In this document: positions 1 through 7,119 of the stretch, one piece after another | Position numbering within the stretch: the first letter of the stretch is position 1 | Layout of the letters: each line of letters opens with the position of its first letter | NCBI GenBank assembly: GCA_035480695.1 | Contig: DATIHM010000028.1 | Span: forward strand, 1 to 23,928 | Source of the DNA: DATBED01 sp035480695 | GTDB lineage: Bacteria; Patescibacteriota; Saccharimonadia; Saccharimonadales; UBA4665 | Length of the DNA: 23,928 nt | Reading direction: 5' to 3' | Notes under the pieces: generated by a model | The model's input: only the letters and a program-made list of their open reading frames with translations | Database searches by the model: none | Told to the model about the DNA's origin: nothing | Position numbers and translations under genes: made by a program

Positions 1-341
1 TAATGCAGACGGGCGATGGCGTTCGGCCGGTTGACCTTTCCGGCAATCAAAACGACTCCGACAATCCGTTTTTTGCGAGCCGCGAAGGCGTTGATGGCCA
101 CCGACGCCCCGGCGCTGGCCCCGACCAGCCCAACGTCCTTGCCCTCGGCCAAAACCTCGTCAATCCGCTTCAGCACAGCCTTGAATTTCGGCTCCCACGG
201 CTTGCGGTCGCCCCAACGCATTCGGAGCACTTCAGCCTCGACTCCGTATCTTGGCCAACGTGCCACGGCCCGCAGCTGCCCTTTCGGTTCGACCTCATCC
301 CCCAATCCCGGGATATAAATCACGTGCAACCTCTTAGCCAT
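1..341 (-). CDS. alpha/beta-hydrolase-like protein, 3' part cut off by the window edge
   Basis: Reading the minus strand from the ATG at 341 gives 113 complete codons without a stop before the sequence ends at base 1, so only the N-terminal part is present. The protein starts MAKRLHVIYIPGLGDE, an early beta strand running into a P-G-x-G turn as in alpha/beta hydrolases. Further on there is V-G-A-S-A-G-A-S, which fits the G-x-S-x-G nucleophile elbow, followed by an A/I/V-rich helix and a V-V-L-I-A-G strand. The family call (serine hydrolase, possibly RBBP9/YdeN-like small esterases) is inference from fold signature; the acid and histidine of the triad would lie outside the window. No Shine-Dalgarno is seen; a CATAAT hexamer ends 6 nt before the ATG. 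It is divergent from the small membrane protein at 369, with only 27 bp between start codons. Confidence 0.7.
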   Translation of the reverse strand, partial: MAKRLHVIYIPGLGDEVEPKGQLRAVARWPRYGVEAEVLRMRWGDRKPWEPKFKAVLKRIDEVLAEGKDVGLVGASAGASVAINAFAARKKRIVGVVLIAGKVNRPNAIARLH

Positions 342-368
342 TCCACCATTATGCGCTATGGTTATGGT
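342..368. promoter_or_regulatory. Compact divergent promoter region, both starts possibly leaderless
   Basis: The 27 bp between the divergent start codons at 341 (minus) and 369 (plus) must carry signals for both genes. On the minus strand CATAAT (353-348) sits 6 nt before the ATG. On the plus strand TATGGT (357-362) sits 6 nt before the ATG, and the hexamer is repeated at 363-368. Transcription 6-8 nt after a -10 would start at the initiation codons. The -35 matches are weak, so this is inference. Confidence 0.4.
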
Positions 369-668
369 ATGGCGAAAACCGAAATGCCGCCGCGCAACGA
401 CAAGCTTTTTGACCGTTGGAGCGCGCTTCACTTCACTACTGGCATCATCCTGGGATGGCTAATAAATCCCTGGATTGCGCTGTTGATTATGGCGGCCTAC
501 GAACCGATTGAAAATTTCGTGCTTTGCCCGCTGTTTTGGCGCTTCGGAATCGTTTTCGGCCACGAAAGCTGGCGCAACTCCTTCAGCGACATCTTCTTCG
601 ACGCCCTCGGAATCTCATTAGGGGCGTTGCTTCTTTCCGCCATCAATACGCCCTCCCACCTTCTTTAA
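369..668 (+). CDS. Small integral membrane protein of unknown function (99 aa)
   Basis: I do not recognise the family with certainty. The 99-residue protein has a short polar N-terminus, hydrophobic segments at about residues 19-43 and 78-93, and a middle part with charged residues set in aromatic surroundings (E45, E48, H65-E66-S67, N70, D74, D78). The spacing E-x-x-E, then H-E-S-x-x-N-x-x-x-D, looks like an intramembrane or membrane-edge polar cluster, loosely like VanZ/DUF2585-type proteins, but this is only a resemblance. An in-frame ATG at 351 would add six residues; 369 is preferred because it places the -10-like TATGGT outside the coding region. No SD is visible. The stop codon lies 1 bp from the convergent gene's stop at 670. 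Confidence 0.65.
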   Translation: MAKTEMPPRNDKLFDRWSALHFTTGIILGWLINPWIALLIMAAYEPIENFVLCPLFWRFGIVFGHESWRNSFSDIFFDALGISLGALLLSAINTPSHLL

Positions 669-669
669 A

Positions 670-1953
670 TCAGCATCCACTCGTCGGATTGGTGATGGAA
701 ACTTCGGCGGAGCCACCTAGATAGCTGTTAGCAGAAACATTAACGTTGCAAGATGAGTCGACAGCCGCCATTGTGCCATTGGTCATAGGTACAGTGTTGC
801 CAGTAACAGTGAGGTTGTCGATGTCGTCAAGATTAAAAGCGGCCGGGGTTTGTGAGGTGTCAGAACTGTTGGAGTGAATCAGTACCATGTTCGGCCGGGA
901 CACAACCGTACTTACCGGCCCTATGGAGATTCTAAGGCCGGTGCCGACGGCCCTGTTGTTAGTAAATGTCTGGTTGCTAATCGGTCCATTTTCCACGATA
1001 GAATAAGCATAAAGATAGTAGGAGCCGATGGTGTTGCTATCGATGGTGACGTTGTTTGACCCCCAGTTGCCGGCAGCTATGTTGGGCTCAACATCAAACG
1101 TCTCGTAGCCAATAGTATTAAAGCTGCTCCGTTGGACGGTAATATTGTCACCTGCCGTAACTGAAACACCATTACGGCCGATTGAATTGCAGACTGAGTC
1201 ATGGAAGCTGCCTGACGAACGGGTTGTAGAATCCGAACCCAGACCAAAGTAGACGCAGTCACCTGCCACTTTACGAATGTTTACCTTCGATATCTCAGCC
1301 GTGGTACCCCTGAGGTCAAAGCCGTGAGCATGCTGCAGTGACGGGTCATGTGTACCACCGTTAGCGTAGGAGCCTGTCACTGTCATGTTATTAAACTTCA
1401 TATTCGAGGATTGCCAGACCCGCCAAACGGCATCCTGGTCAGTAGGGGCGTTGAAAACGCGGAAGGAGGAGCCATTCCCTTCAAAATCCAGGCCGGTTCG
1501 GCCGGAAAAGTCTATTGGGCTTTCTACCCTGTAGCATTTGTCTGTGCCAAAAGACAGAATTGAGTTATCCGGTACCGATGCTATCCAGTTGGTGATGGCG
1601 GCACTAACGTCAACCGAGCAGTCGCTAGCTATTGAGGAAGGGATCGTAACTATGTTCTGTCCGGATAGTGTCGTGCCGTAGTGAGATAAGAAAATACTAA
1701 GGTCAAAAATATTGACTGCCCCGTCATTGTTGAAGTCCTCCTGAATAGCGTTCCCGCTTTGTTGCCAGTGCGATAGGAAGATAGACAGGTCAAACACATT
1801 AACAGTGCCATCGGTATTAAGGTCTCCTACCAAGGTCGACGCGCGCACTGGGCTGGCTAAATGTACGCCGACGAAGGCAAATAAAGCAGTAATTAGAACT
1901 ACTGCAGCCCACGCGTATTTTTTTTGGCCAACAGGTACTTTGCTTTTTCTCAT
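670..1953 (-). CDS. Secreted dockerin-like / parallel beta-helix protein
   Basis: A 427-residue exported protein. Residues 1-38 form a basic N-region (MRKSK...QKK), a hydrophobic core (about 14-33) and a P-V-R-A-S site, fitting a signal peptide or N-terminal anchor. Residues 44-55 (D-L-N-T-D-G-T-V-N-V-F-D) and 73-84 (D-F-N-N-D-G-A-V-N-I-F-D) are near-identical calcium loops, each followed by L-S-I-F-L-S-H-W/Y, which is the duplicated F-hand of type I dockerins. From about residue 100 the chain is rich in N, T, S, V and G with repeating strand-turn patterns (for example M-K-F-N-N-M-T-V-T-G and N-V-T-I-D-S-N-T-I-G), typical of right-handed beta-helix proteins such as pectate-lyase-like folds. 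Substrate and activity cannot be read from the sequence. No cohesin partner lies in the window. Parts of the gene are AT-rich compared with its neighbours. There is no SD before the ATG; the leader is almost purely A/T. Confidence 0.8.
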   Translation of the reverse strand: MRKSKVPVGQKKYAWAAVVLITALFAFVGVHLASPVRASTLVGDLNTDGTVNVFDLSIFLSHWQQSGNAIQEDFNNDGAVNIFDLSIFLSHYGTTLSGQNIVTIPSSIASDCSVDVSAAITNWIASVPDNSILSFGTDKCYRVESPIDFSGRTGLDFEGNGSSFRVFNAPTDQDAVWRVWQSSNMKFNNMTVTGSYANGGTHDPSLQHAHGFDLRGTTAEISKVNIRKVAGDCVYFGLGSDSTTRSSGSFHDSVCNSIGRNGVSVTAGDNITVQRSSFNTIGYETFDVEPNIAAGNWGSNNVTIDSNTIGSYYLYAYSIVENGPISNQTFTNNRAVGTGLRISIGPVSTVVSRPNMVLIHSNSSDTSQTPAAFNLDDIDNLTVTGNTVPMTNGTMAAVDSSCNVNVSANSYLGGSAEVSITNPTSGC

Positions 1954-2004
1954 AATATATATTTTTATTTTGGTTATTTATCCTTATATTATGCCTTAAT
2001 AGGT

Positions 2005-2025
2005 AAAAAAACAACTGATGGGTTG
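2005..2025 (-). terminator. Weak possible terminator after tRNA-Leu
   Basis: Downstream of the tRNA the minus strand has a run of seven T (plus-strand A at 2005-2011), preceded by a 4-bp CAAC/GTTG stem with a 6-nt loop. The stem overlaps the tRNA CCA end, so it is marginal. The T-run could still release polymerase or simply be part of the AT-rich leader of the dockerin-like gene. Confidence 0.25.
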
Positions 2026-2108
2026 GTGCGGATGAGAGGACTTGAACCTCCACGCCTTGCGGCACTAGCTCCTAAGGCTAGCGTGTCTACCAATTCCACC
2101 ACATCCGC
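2024..2108 (-). tRNA. tRNA-Leu, anticodon UAG
   Basis: The minus strand folds as a complete class II tRNA of 85 nt. The 7-bp acceptor stem is GCGGATG/CATCCGC. The D-arm contains TTGGTAGAC. The anticodon stem is CTAGC/GCTAG with loop CTTAGGA, giving anticodon UAG. A long variable arm (TGCCGCAAGGCGT) is typical of tRNA-Leu. The T-arm is GGAGG-TTCAAGT-CCTCT. The discriminator A and the CCA end are encoded. It reads CUA and, by wobble, other CUN leucine codons. A dockerin-like gene follows on the same strand about 70 bp downstream. Confidence 0.97.
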
Positions 2109-2116
2109 GTGCCGGT

Positions 2117-2122
2117 ATTTTA
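2117..2122 (-). promoter_or_regulatory. -10 element of the tRNA-Leu promoter
   Basis: TAAAAT on the minus strand ends 8 nt before the mature tRNA 5' end, which would put the transcription start near 2110. The -35 region is poor (GGCACA-like), so the call rests on the -10 and position. Confidence 0.4.
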
Positions 2123-2153
2123 CCTTAAATCGCCGCCAGTGTGCCAGATTGTA

Positions 2154-2182
2154 TTGACAGCTATGCTTCGGCGGCAGATAGT
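2154..2182 (+). promoter_or_regulatory. Sigma70-type promoter of the membrane protein gene at 2212
   Basis: A perfect TTGACA (2154-2159) is followed after 17 bp by GATAGT (2177-2182), a four-of-six match to TATAAT. Transcription would start near 2189. An AAGGAGG Shine-Dalgarno at 2201-2207, four bases before the ATG at 2212, is the strongest ribosome binding site in the window and shows that canonical SD initiation operates in this organism. Confidence 0.6.
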
Positions 2183-2211
2183 TATGCTTAAGGTTAATTT
2201 AAGGAGGCGCT

Positions 2212-2919
2212 ATGGGACCGAACGACGCAGCACAAACTAATCCACAGCCGCAGGCGGCGGCTCCGGCGGCGTGGTTGCCATTTCCGAGCAGCTGGCCGGG
2301 CGCTTTCGGGCTTTATAAATATTCGAAGCAGGCCGTCAAGGTGAACCTGGAGGGAATCGTTCTTTTCTGGCTCGGCGCTGCGATCTTGAGCGGCATTTTA
2401 GATGCGGCGCTGAAAAGGCCTGGTCAGGGTATAGGCTTTTTCATCGGAACGCTGTTCCAGGGCATTCTGGTCTACTTGCAGGTGAACGGCGTCCGCCAAA
2501 AAAAGGTCGAGACCGGCGAGGCTTTCAACAAAGGGCTCAACGTATGGCTGAAGATGATCGGGCTTTACATAGTCGTGACCTTAACCCTTGTCGTGAGCTT
2601 TCTGCTGTTGGTTGTACCGTTTTTCTTCGTGGCACCGAGGCTGGTGCTAGCCAGCTACTTCTTAGTCGACAAGGACATGGGCGTTATGGACGCTTTCAAG
2701 GCCAGCTGGGACGCGACCAAAGGCCACATGGGCAAAGTTTACGGAATAGTCGGGGCATCGATTTTGATGGCGCTGCTGATGGTCACAATAATCGGCATCC
2801 CGTTCGCGATTTACTTCTTGATTATGTACAGCGCGGCCTTCGCCTGGCTATATGAGTACGTCGGCAAGCAAGCGCCTCAGACGGCTTCGGCCCCTAAAAC
2901 CGCTCCAGCTCAGGCTTGA
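2212..2919 (+). CDS. Multi-pass membrane protein of unknown function (DUF975/YciC-like)
   Basis: A 235-residue protein with a Q/A/P-rich N-terminal tail (about 1-25), hydrophobic segments near residues 47-66, 75-92, 113-145 and 178-212, and an A/P/K/Q-rich C-terminal tail. Between the third and fourth segments lies R-L-V-L-A-S-Y-F-L-V-D then A-F-K-A-S-W-D-A-T-K-G, a pattern typical of the DUF975/YciC and glycerophosphodiesterase-membrane-domain proteins (R-x-x-x-A-x-x-x-x-V-D, S-x-x-x-x-x-G). The function of such proteins is mostly unknown, and no catalytic residues can be named. It has its own promoter and a strong SD. Its last 10 bases overlap the 3' end of rsmD on the other strand, with no terminator between. 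Confidence 0.8.
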   Translation: MGPNDAAQTNPQPQAAAPAAWLPFPSSWPGAFGLYKYSKQAVKVNLEGIVLFWLGAAILSGILDAALKRPGQGIGFFIGTLFQGILVYLQVNGVRQKKVETGEAFNKGLNVWLKMIGLYIVVTLTLVVSFLLLVVPFFFVAPRLVLASYFLVDKDMGVMDAFKASWDATKGHMGKVYGIVGASILMALLMVTIIGIPFAIYFLIMYSAAFAWLYEYVGKQAPQTASAPKTAPAQA

Positions 2920-3440
2920 CGGCGGTAAAACGCCAGGCCGGCGTCGCCGTAGTTTTTGCTGACGAGCAGTTCGAAGTTTCCGGGCAGTTTGAAGCCGGCT
3001 TGGGGCGGCAGCGAGAGTACGACGATTCCGCCTGGTTTTGTGCGCTCGACTAACTTCAGCAACAGATTAGGCTGGATATCGTCGTAAGGCGGGTCGAGCA
3101 GCACGATATCGAAGGATTCGTCGGTGGTGGAAAGCCAGGCGTTGGCCGTGGCCTTGATTAGCTTGGTTCGGCTGGCCAGGTTAAGCGACCTGATGCTCTG
3201 GCTGATTGCCTGCTGGGCGGCTTTTTCGGAATCGATGGCGGTAGCGTGGCTGGCGCCACGGCTGAGCGCTTCAATGCTCAGGGCGCCGCTGCCGGCAAAG
3301 GCGTCGAGCACGGTCAGGCCGGCAATATCGCCCAAGGCATTGAAAAGGGCGCCGCGCACCTTATCGCTCATGGGATGCGTGTGGTGGCCTCTGGGCGCAT
3401 TGAACTGGCGGCCGCCGAGTGTGCCGGCAATCACCCTCAC
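2910..3440 (-). CDS. rsmD: 16S rRNA (guanine966-N2)-methyltransferase RsmD
   Basis: Rossmann-fold methyltransferase that modifies G966 of 16S rRNA using SAM. The protein (176 aa) begins with R-V-I-A-G-T-L-G-G-R, the typical RsmD N-terminus. SAM motif I is V-L-D-A-F-A-G-S-G-A-L (residues 44-54), and the catalytic motif IV is L-L-D-P-P-Y (114-119), as in N2-guanine methyltransferases. The start is the GTG at 3440. Its first bases form a GTGA overlap with the stop of the upstream gene (3437-3439), which argues for translational coupling; a longer reading frame running to 3551 lies inside the upstream gene and is not used. Last gene of the tyrS-to-rsmD cluster. Confidence 0.93.
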   Translation of the reverse strand: MRVIAGTLGGRQFNAPRGHHTHPMSDKVRGALFNALGDIAGLTVLDAFAGSGALSIEALSRGASHATAIDSEKAAQQAISQSIRSLNLASRTKLIKATANAWLSTTDESFDIVLLDPPYDDIQPNLLLKLVERTKPGGIVVLSLPPQAGFKLPGNFELLVSKNYGDAGLAFYRRQA

Positions 3441-4231
3441 GCCGTAACCTTGGCGGCTTCGCTGGCAGCGGCGCACCAGGCCAACGTCACGATGTTGACC
3501 ATGCGCGGCGCCAATTCGTCGCGCACGTCTTTGATGACCGGCCGGATCCAACCGTCGGCGCAGAAGCGGGCATAAAGGTCGAGCTGGGCCACTTCTTTGG
3601 CCGCTTCCCTGAAGACGCTGACTATCCCGTCGGTCATGATGCGTTCCACATCGTCGAGGCTCGGCCGCGCTTTGCTCAGCTTGAGTGGCGCTATAATGGC
3701 ATAGGCGCCGGCCTCGAACATGGCATGCGATGTCAGCAGGCCGCGCGGACCGATAATCTTGAGGCTGCGCTGCAGCGTTTCCATCAAGGTGTCGCCTTTA
3801 GCATAAGCGCGGCCGGCGATGCCCTTGCGCATCTGGGGCGATTCGCCACCGAGCAGGTCTGTCAACTCTTCTTCATAAGGATAATGGTGCGCCGGCGTCA
3901 GGCCATCGACCAGGGCATGCGCCAACCATGCGGCTTCAAATGCCGCTCTTACACTATCGCGCTTCGACAACTCCTCGACCAGCCGCCTGTAATGCTCCGC
4001 GATCTGTCGGTGGAGGTCGGTGTCGCTTTCATTGAACGGGTCTACGAAATGCCATGGCTGGATGCCCTCGGGGTGACGCTTAAGCTTGGCGCCGTCCGGC
4101 CCGTGCCCGGCTTCAAAACGCAGCACCTGCCTAATGTTTGGGAAAAAGCTGCCTTCAGGCAGAAGCCCGCGCAAATGCCGATGGGCGATGCGGTCTAGTT
4201 TCTGGTGGGTATGGAAAACTATGGCGTACAT
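3437..4231 (-). CDS. S1/P1 nuclease / zinc-dependent phospholipase C-like protein
   Basis: 264 residues, no signal peptide. The central signature is A-W-L-A-H-A-L-V-D-G-L-T-P-A-H-H (H105, D109, H115, H116), which fits the H-x-x-x-D-x-x-x-P-x-H metal-binding helix of the phospholipase C/P1 nuclease superfamily. Other candidate ligands are W60-H61, D64, H74 and H80, plus the N-terminal H7/H9. In that superfamily a trinuclear zinc site cleaves phosphodiesters; whether all ligands are present here cannot be settled by eye, and superfamily members are usually exported, so a cytoplasmic one is odd. The gene follows recG with a single-base gap (TAG-C-ATG) and overlaps rsmD by 4 bp, so it is part of the same message. 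DNA or RNA maintenance is a guess from context only. Confidence 0.65.
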   Translation of the reverse strand: MYAIVFHTHQKLDRIAHRHLRGLLPEGSFFPNIRQVLRFEAGHGPDGAKLKRHPEGIQPWHFVDPFNESDTDLHRQIAEHYRRLVEELSKRDSVRAAFEAAWLAHALVDGLTPAHHYPYEEELTDLLGGESPQMRKGIAGRAYAKGDTLMETLQRSLKIIGPRGLLTSHAMFEAGAYAIIAPLKLSKARPSLDDVERIMTDGIVSVFREAAKEVAQLDLYARFCADGWIRPVIKDVRDELAPRMVNIVTLAWCAAASEAAKVTA

Positions 4232-4232
4232 G

Positions 4233-6269
4233 CTAATTCAGGTTGGTGACCGTGCGCAACCGGTTGACGGTCGCGGCTAACTCTTTATATTTTAGCAAAT
4301 TTTCGCCCTTATCTATGAAGTTCTGGGCGGATTGGCGGGCCGCGGCGATGAGATGCGTGTCGGTCAGCTTGGCGATGCGCAGGTCGAGCGCGCCGTGCTG
4401 GGCCGTACCATAGATGGCGCCCGGGCCGCGCAGCTCGAGGTCGAGCTCGGCCAGCCGGAAGCCGTCATCGGTGCTTTCCATGGCCCGCAGGCGCTTCGTA
4501 GGTGGGCTGGAATCGCTCAACACCAGGTAGCAACAGGCCTGGTGGCCGCCGCGCCCGACCCTTCCACGCAATTGGTGCAGCTGGGCCAAGCCGAAGCGCT
4601 CAGCGCTTTCGACCAGCATGACGGAAGCGTTCGGCACGTCGACGCCGACTTCGATAACTGTGGTCGAAACCAGTATGTCGAGCCGGCCTGCCACGAACTC
4701 TTCCATGATCGCCTGCTTGTCTTCGGCTTTGAGCTGGCCGTGCAGCAGGCCGACGCGCCGGTGTTTGAAGTCGCGCTTGGCCATGCGCTCGTAAACCTTT
4801 TCGACGGAGTTGGCATCGACGACCGACGATTCCGAAATCAGCGGGCAGACCACGAAAACCTGCCTGCCTTGCTCGATTTCTTTATCAAGCTTCTCATTAA
4901 GTTGCACTCGCGAGTTAGGCGAAATTATTTCAGTAACGATGGTTTGGCGGCCGGCCGGCTTCTGGGCCAGTACGGAAATGTCCAGCTCGCCGTAAAGCGT
5001 CAGCGCCAACGAGCGTGGAATCGGCGTGGCCGTCAGGCTCAGCACGTGCGGCATGTGCCCGGCCTTGCCCATCAAGGACTTGCGCTGCTCGACGCCGAAA
5101 CGGTGCTGCTCGTCGATGATGACCAGCGCCAACTTGTGCATGTCGACCTTCTCTTGGATGAGGGCGTGCGTGCCGACCAGGAAGCCGGCCTGGCCGGCGG
5201 CGATGGCCTGGCGCGCCTTGGCCTTCTGTGCCGGCTTCATACCGCCGACCAACAGTGCCACCAGGCCGCTCAAACCGAGTGGCTCCAGCAGCTTGTAAAT
5301 CGTATCGGCATGTTGGCGCGCCAGCAGCTCCGTCGGCGCCATAAAGGCCGCCTGCCATCCCTGTTCCAGCGCCATGAGCGCCGCCATGGTCGCCACGACC
5401 GTCTTGCCGGAGCCGACATCGCCTTCCACCAGTCGGTTCATCGGCTCAGCCTTCTCCAAATCTTTGTAGATGCGCATTACAGTCGCCCGCTGAGCGTCTG
5501 TCAGCTTGAACGGCAAAGAGCGCGAGAACGAAACGGCCAGCCCTTCTTTATAGGGAACTTTTAAGGCGTGCTCGGAACTGTTTTCCTGCTTATTGAGCAG
5601 GCTGGCCAGGGTGAGGCTGAAAACCTCTTCGAAGCCGAGGCGGCGGCGGGCTTCTTCAAGCTGTTCCGTGGATTCTGGCGCGTGCAGAGCAGCGATGGCC
5701 TCGCCGCGCGACATCAGCTTGTGTTCTTTGATAATCCATGCCGGCAGTGTTTCTGAAAATCCGGCAGCCAGTTCCAAAACCTGGCGCATGGCCTGGCGGA
5801 TCTGGCGTGAGGTCAGGCCTTTCGTTTCCCTGTAAACTGCCAAGATGCGTCCGGCGTTCAGTGGCAGGTCGCTGGCCAGTTCAACGCTCGGATTAGTGAT
5901 GGTGAAGCGCTGGCGCCGCAGCTCGTAAACACCAGAGACAAAGTAATCGTGGCCTGGCTTGAGCGCGTCCGCCCGGTATGACTGGTTGAACCACACCAAC
6001 CGCACGCTTCCGCCGTCGTCGCTGGCGACCGCCTCGGTAACATGCATGCCGCGGCGCACGTAGCGGCCCTTCGCCTGTTTGATTTCGGCCTTGATGCTGA
6101 CGTTGCCCGGCTTCAGCTGTTTGATGGGCGTCACCACCGAGAAATCCTCGTAGCGGCGCGGGTAATAATCGAGCAGGTCGCCGGTTGTCTTGAGGCCGAG
6201 AACGGCGAACTTCTTGGCCAAAGCTTCGCCCACCCCAGTCAACTCCGTCAGCGGGCTGTCTAAAGTCAT
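4233..6269 (-). CDS. recG: ATP-dependent DNA helicase RecG
   Basis: Double-stranded DNA translocase that remodels stalled replication forks and Holliday junctions. The 678-residue protein has the N-terminal wedge/OB region (about 1-170, including V-V-T-P-I-K-Q-L-K-P-G), Walker A V-E-G-D-V-G-S-G-K-T near residues 280-290, motif II D-E-Q-H-R-F-G-V-E-Q-R near 384, motif III T-A-T-P-I-P-R, and the C-terminal helicase lobe with Q-L-R-G-R-V-G-R-G. Length and domain order are normal for RecG. It begins 18 bp after the methyltransferase stop. There is no SD before the ATG; TATACT ends 5 nt upstream, so an internal leaderless start within the cluster is possible. The next gene starts one base after its stop. 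Confidence 0.97.
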   Translation of the reverse strand: MTLDSPLTELTGVGEALAKKFAVLGLKTTGDLLDYYPRRYEDFSVVTPIKQLKPGNVSIKAEIKQAKGRYVRRGMHVTEAVASDDGGSVRLVWFNQSYRADALKPGHDYFVSGVYELRRQRFTITNPSVELASDLPLNAGRILAVYRETKGLTSRQIRQAMRQVLELAAGFSETLPAWIIKEHKLMSRGEAIAALHAPESTEQLEEARRRLGFEEVFSLTLASLLNKQENSSEHALKVPYKEGLAVSFSRSLPFKLTDAQRATVMRIYKDLEKAEPMNRLVEGDVGSGKTVVATMAALMALEQGWQAAFMAPTELLARQHADTIYKLLEPLGLSGLVALLVGGMKPAQKAKARQAIAAGQAGFLVGTHALIQEKVDMHKLALVIIDEQHRFGVEQRKSLMGKAGHMPHVLSLTATPIPRSLALTLYGELDISVLAQKPAGRQTIVTEIISPNSRVQLNEKLDKEIEQGRQVFVVCPLISESSVVDANSVEKVYERMAKRDFKHRRVGLLHGQLKAEDKQAIMEEFVAGRLDILVSTTVIEVGVDVPNASVMLVESAERFGLAQLHQLRGRVGRGGHQACCYLVLSDSSPPTKRLRAMESTDDGFRLAELDLELRGPGAIYGTAQHGALDLRIAKLTDTHLIAAARQSAQNFIDKGENLLKYKELAATVNRLRTVTNLN

Positions 6270-6274
6270 AACTT

Positions 6275-6280
6275 AGTATA
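6275..6280 (-). promoter_or_regulatory. -10 element, possible leaderless promoter of recG
   Basis: TATACT on the minus strand is followed by AAGTT and then the recG ATG. The distance suits transcription starting at or next to the initiation codon. No convincing -35 or extended -10 is present and no SD is seen. Confidence 0.35.
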
Positions 6281-6287
6281 AATCAGG

Positions 6288-7088
6288 CTAGCCGGCCTTG
6301 CGGACCAGGAAGAAGATGCTAGGCCCGAAGTAAATGGTGGCCAGCGGTCGCTGCAAAGCCTTCTCGGCGCCGAGCATGACTTCGCGCGGCAGCATCTTCT
6401 TGAGGCGCACGCTGCGCAGGTTGGAAACGGACAGAGTGGCCACCACCTCAAGGCCAGCGTGTTCCAGCTGCCGGATGACGGTGTGCGGGTTATGGTTGAC
6501 GAACGGGATTTCGTCGGCTTTCTTGTTGGCCTCCGAACGGATATCGACCGGTTTCACGGGCAACTTCTGGCGTTTCATGGCGTGCCGCAGGCGGTTGCGC
6601 ATGTGAGCGTAATTGGCGACTTCTATGATGGCCCGGCCGCCGGCCGACAGCACGCGCGCGATTTCTTTGAACTCGGTGCTCGGGTCCGGCAGGTGGTGCA
6701 TGACACGTATCATCGTCAGCAGGTCAATCGAGCTGTCTTTGAACTGCAGGTCGTCGGCTTGCATCAGCTTGCGGTCGACCTCGGGGTGATCTTTCAAAAA
6801 ATCCTTGGCGATGTCGAGCTGCTGCTGGCTGGGTTCGGCCAGGGTGACGTGGTCGCAGTAATCCTCGAGCAGCACGCACAAGCGGCCGTAGCCGCCGCCG
6901 ACATCTACTGCCCGCCCAAAATGCTTGCCCCTTAGCAACCGACGAATCGCCACTTCTTCAGCCTGGTGCTCATACTCGCGCCCATCCCAATATTGCAGAT
7001 AATTATGAGAGGGGTCGTTGTACTGGTCAGCGCGACGCTTCGCCTTCGGTTTGTTCTGAGAGCTGGTCGTTGTTTTGGGCATGGGCAT
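6288..7088 (-). CDS. Class I SAM-dependent methyltransferase, substrate unknown
   Basis: 266 residues. A basic tail (about 1-20) precedes the Rossmann core: motif I V-D-V-G-G-G-Y-G-R (61-69), the acidic end of strand 2 in L-A-E-P-S, motif IV region M-I-R-V-M-H-H-L-P-D-P, and post-motif L-S-A-G-G-R-A-I-I-E-V. This matches the Methyltransf_11/UbiE-like group that works on small molecules, lipids or sugars. A basic insertion (N-R-L-R-H-A-M-K-R-Q-K) follows. The start could be 7088 or the in-frame ATG at 7082, which has AGGA at a better distance. It lies 31 bp after tyrS and 18 bp before recG on the same strand, with its own extended -10 in the gap. Confidence 0.85.
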   Translation of the reverse strand: MPMPKTTTSSQNKPKAKRRADQYNDPSHNYLQYWDGREYEHQAEEVAIRRLLRGKHFGRAVDVGGGYGRLCVLLEDYCDHVTLAEPSQQQLDIAKDFLKDHPEVDRKLMQADDLQFKDSSIDLLTMIRVMHHLPDPSTEFKEIARVLSAGGRAIIEVANYAHMRNRLRHAMKRQKLPVKPVDIRSEANKKADEIPFVNHNPHTVIRQLEHAGLEVVATLSVSNLRSVRLKKMLPREVMLGAEKALQRPLATIYFGPSIFFLVRKAG

Positions 7089-7102
7089 TCCTGTGTCCTA
7101 AT

Positions 7103-7111
7103 AGTATATCA
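7103..7111 (-). promoter_or_regulatory. Extended -10 promoter before the methyltransferase gene
   Basis: TGATATACT on the minus strand is a TGnTATAnT extended -10, inside the 31-bp gap after tyrS. Transcription would start near 7096, about 8 nt before the ATG, over an AGGA ribosome-binding-like stretch. Confidence 0.4.
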
Positions 7112-7119
7112 AATCAATG

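Noticed and set aside
3..368. Open plus-strand frame before the small membrane protein, which would make a 221-aa protein
   Set aside because: The stretch is antisense to the alpha/beta-hydrolase coding sequence, gives R/P/H-rich low-quality protein, and the real membrane protein starts at 369.
1954..2108. tRNA-Leu 3' end as an integration site for an island carrying the dockerin-like gene
   Set aside because: No direct repeat of the tRNA 3' end, integrase or phage gene is seen in the window, so only the position suggests it.
3441..3551. RsmD starting at 3551 (213 aa)
   Set aside because: The added 37 residues are an out-of-frame reading of the upstream gene; the GTG at 3440 overlaps the upstream stop and begins the conserved R-V-I-A-G motif.
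4332..5564. Long plus-strand open frame (about 410 codons) opposite recG
   Set aside because: Shadow of the GC-rich recG gene; the product is rich in Q, R, H and L with no motifs and no SD.
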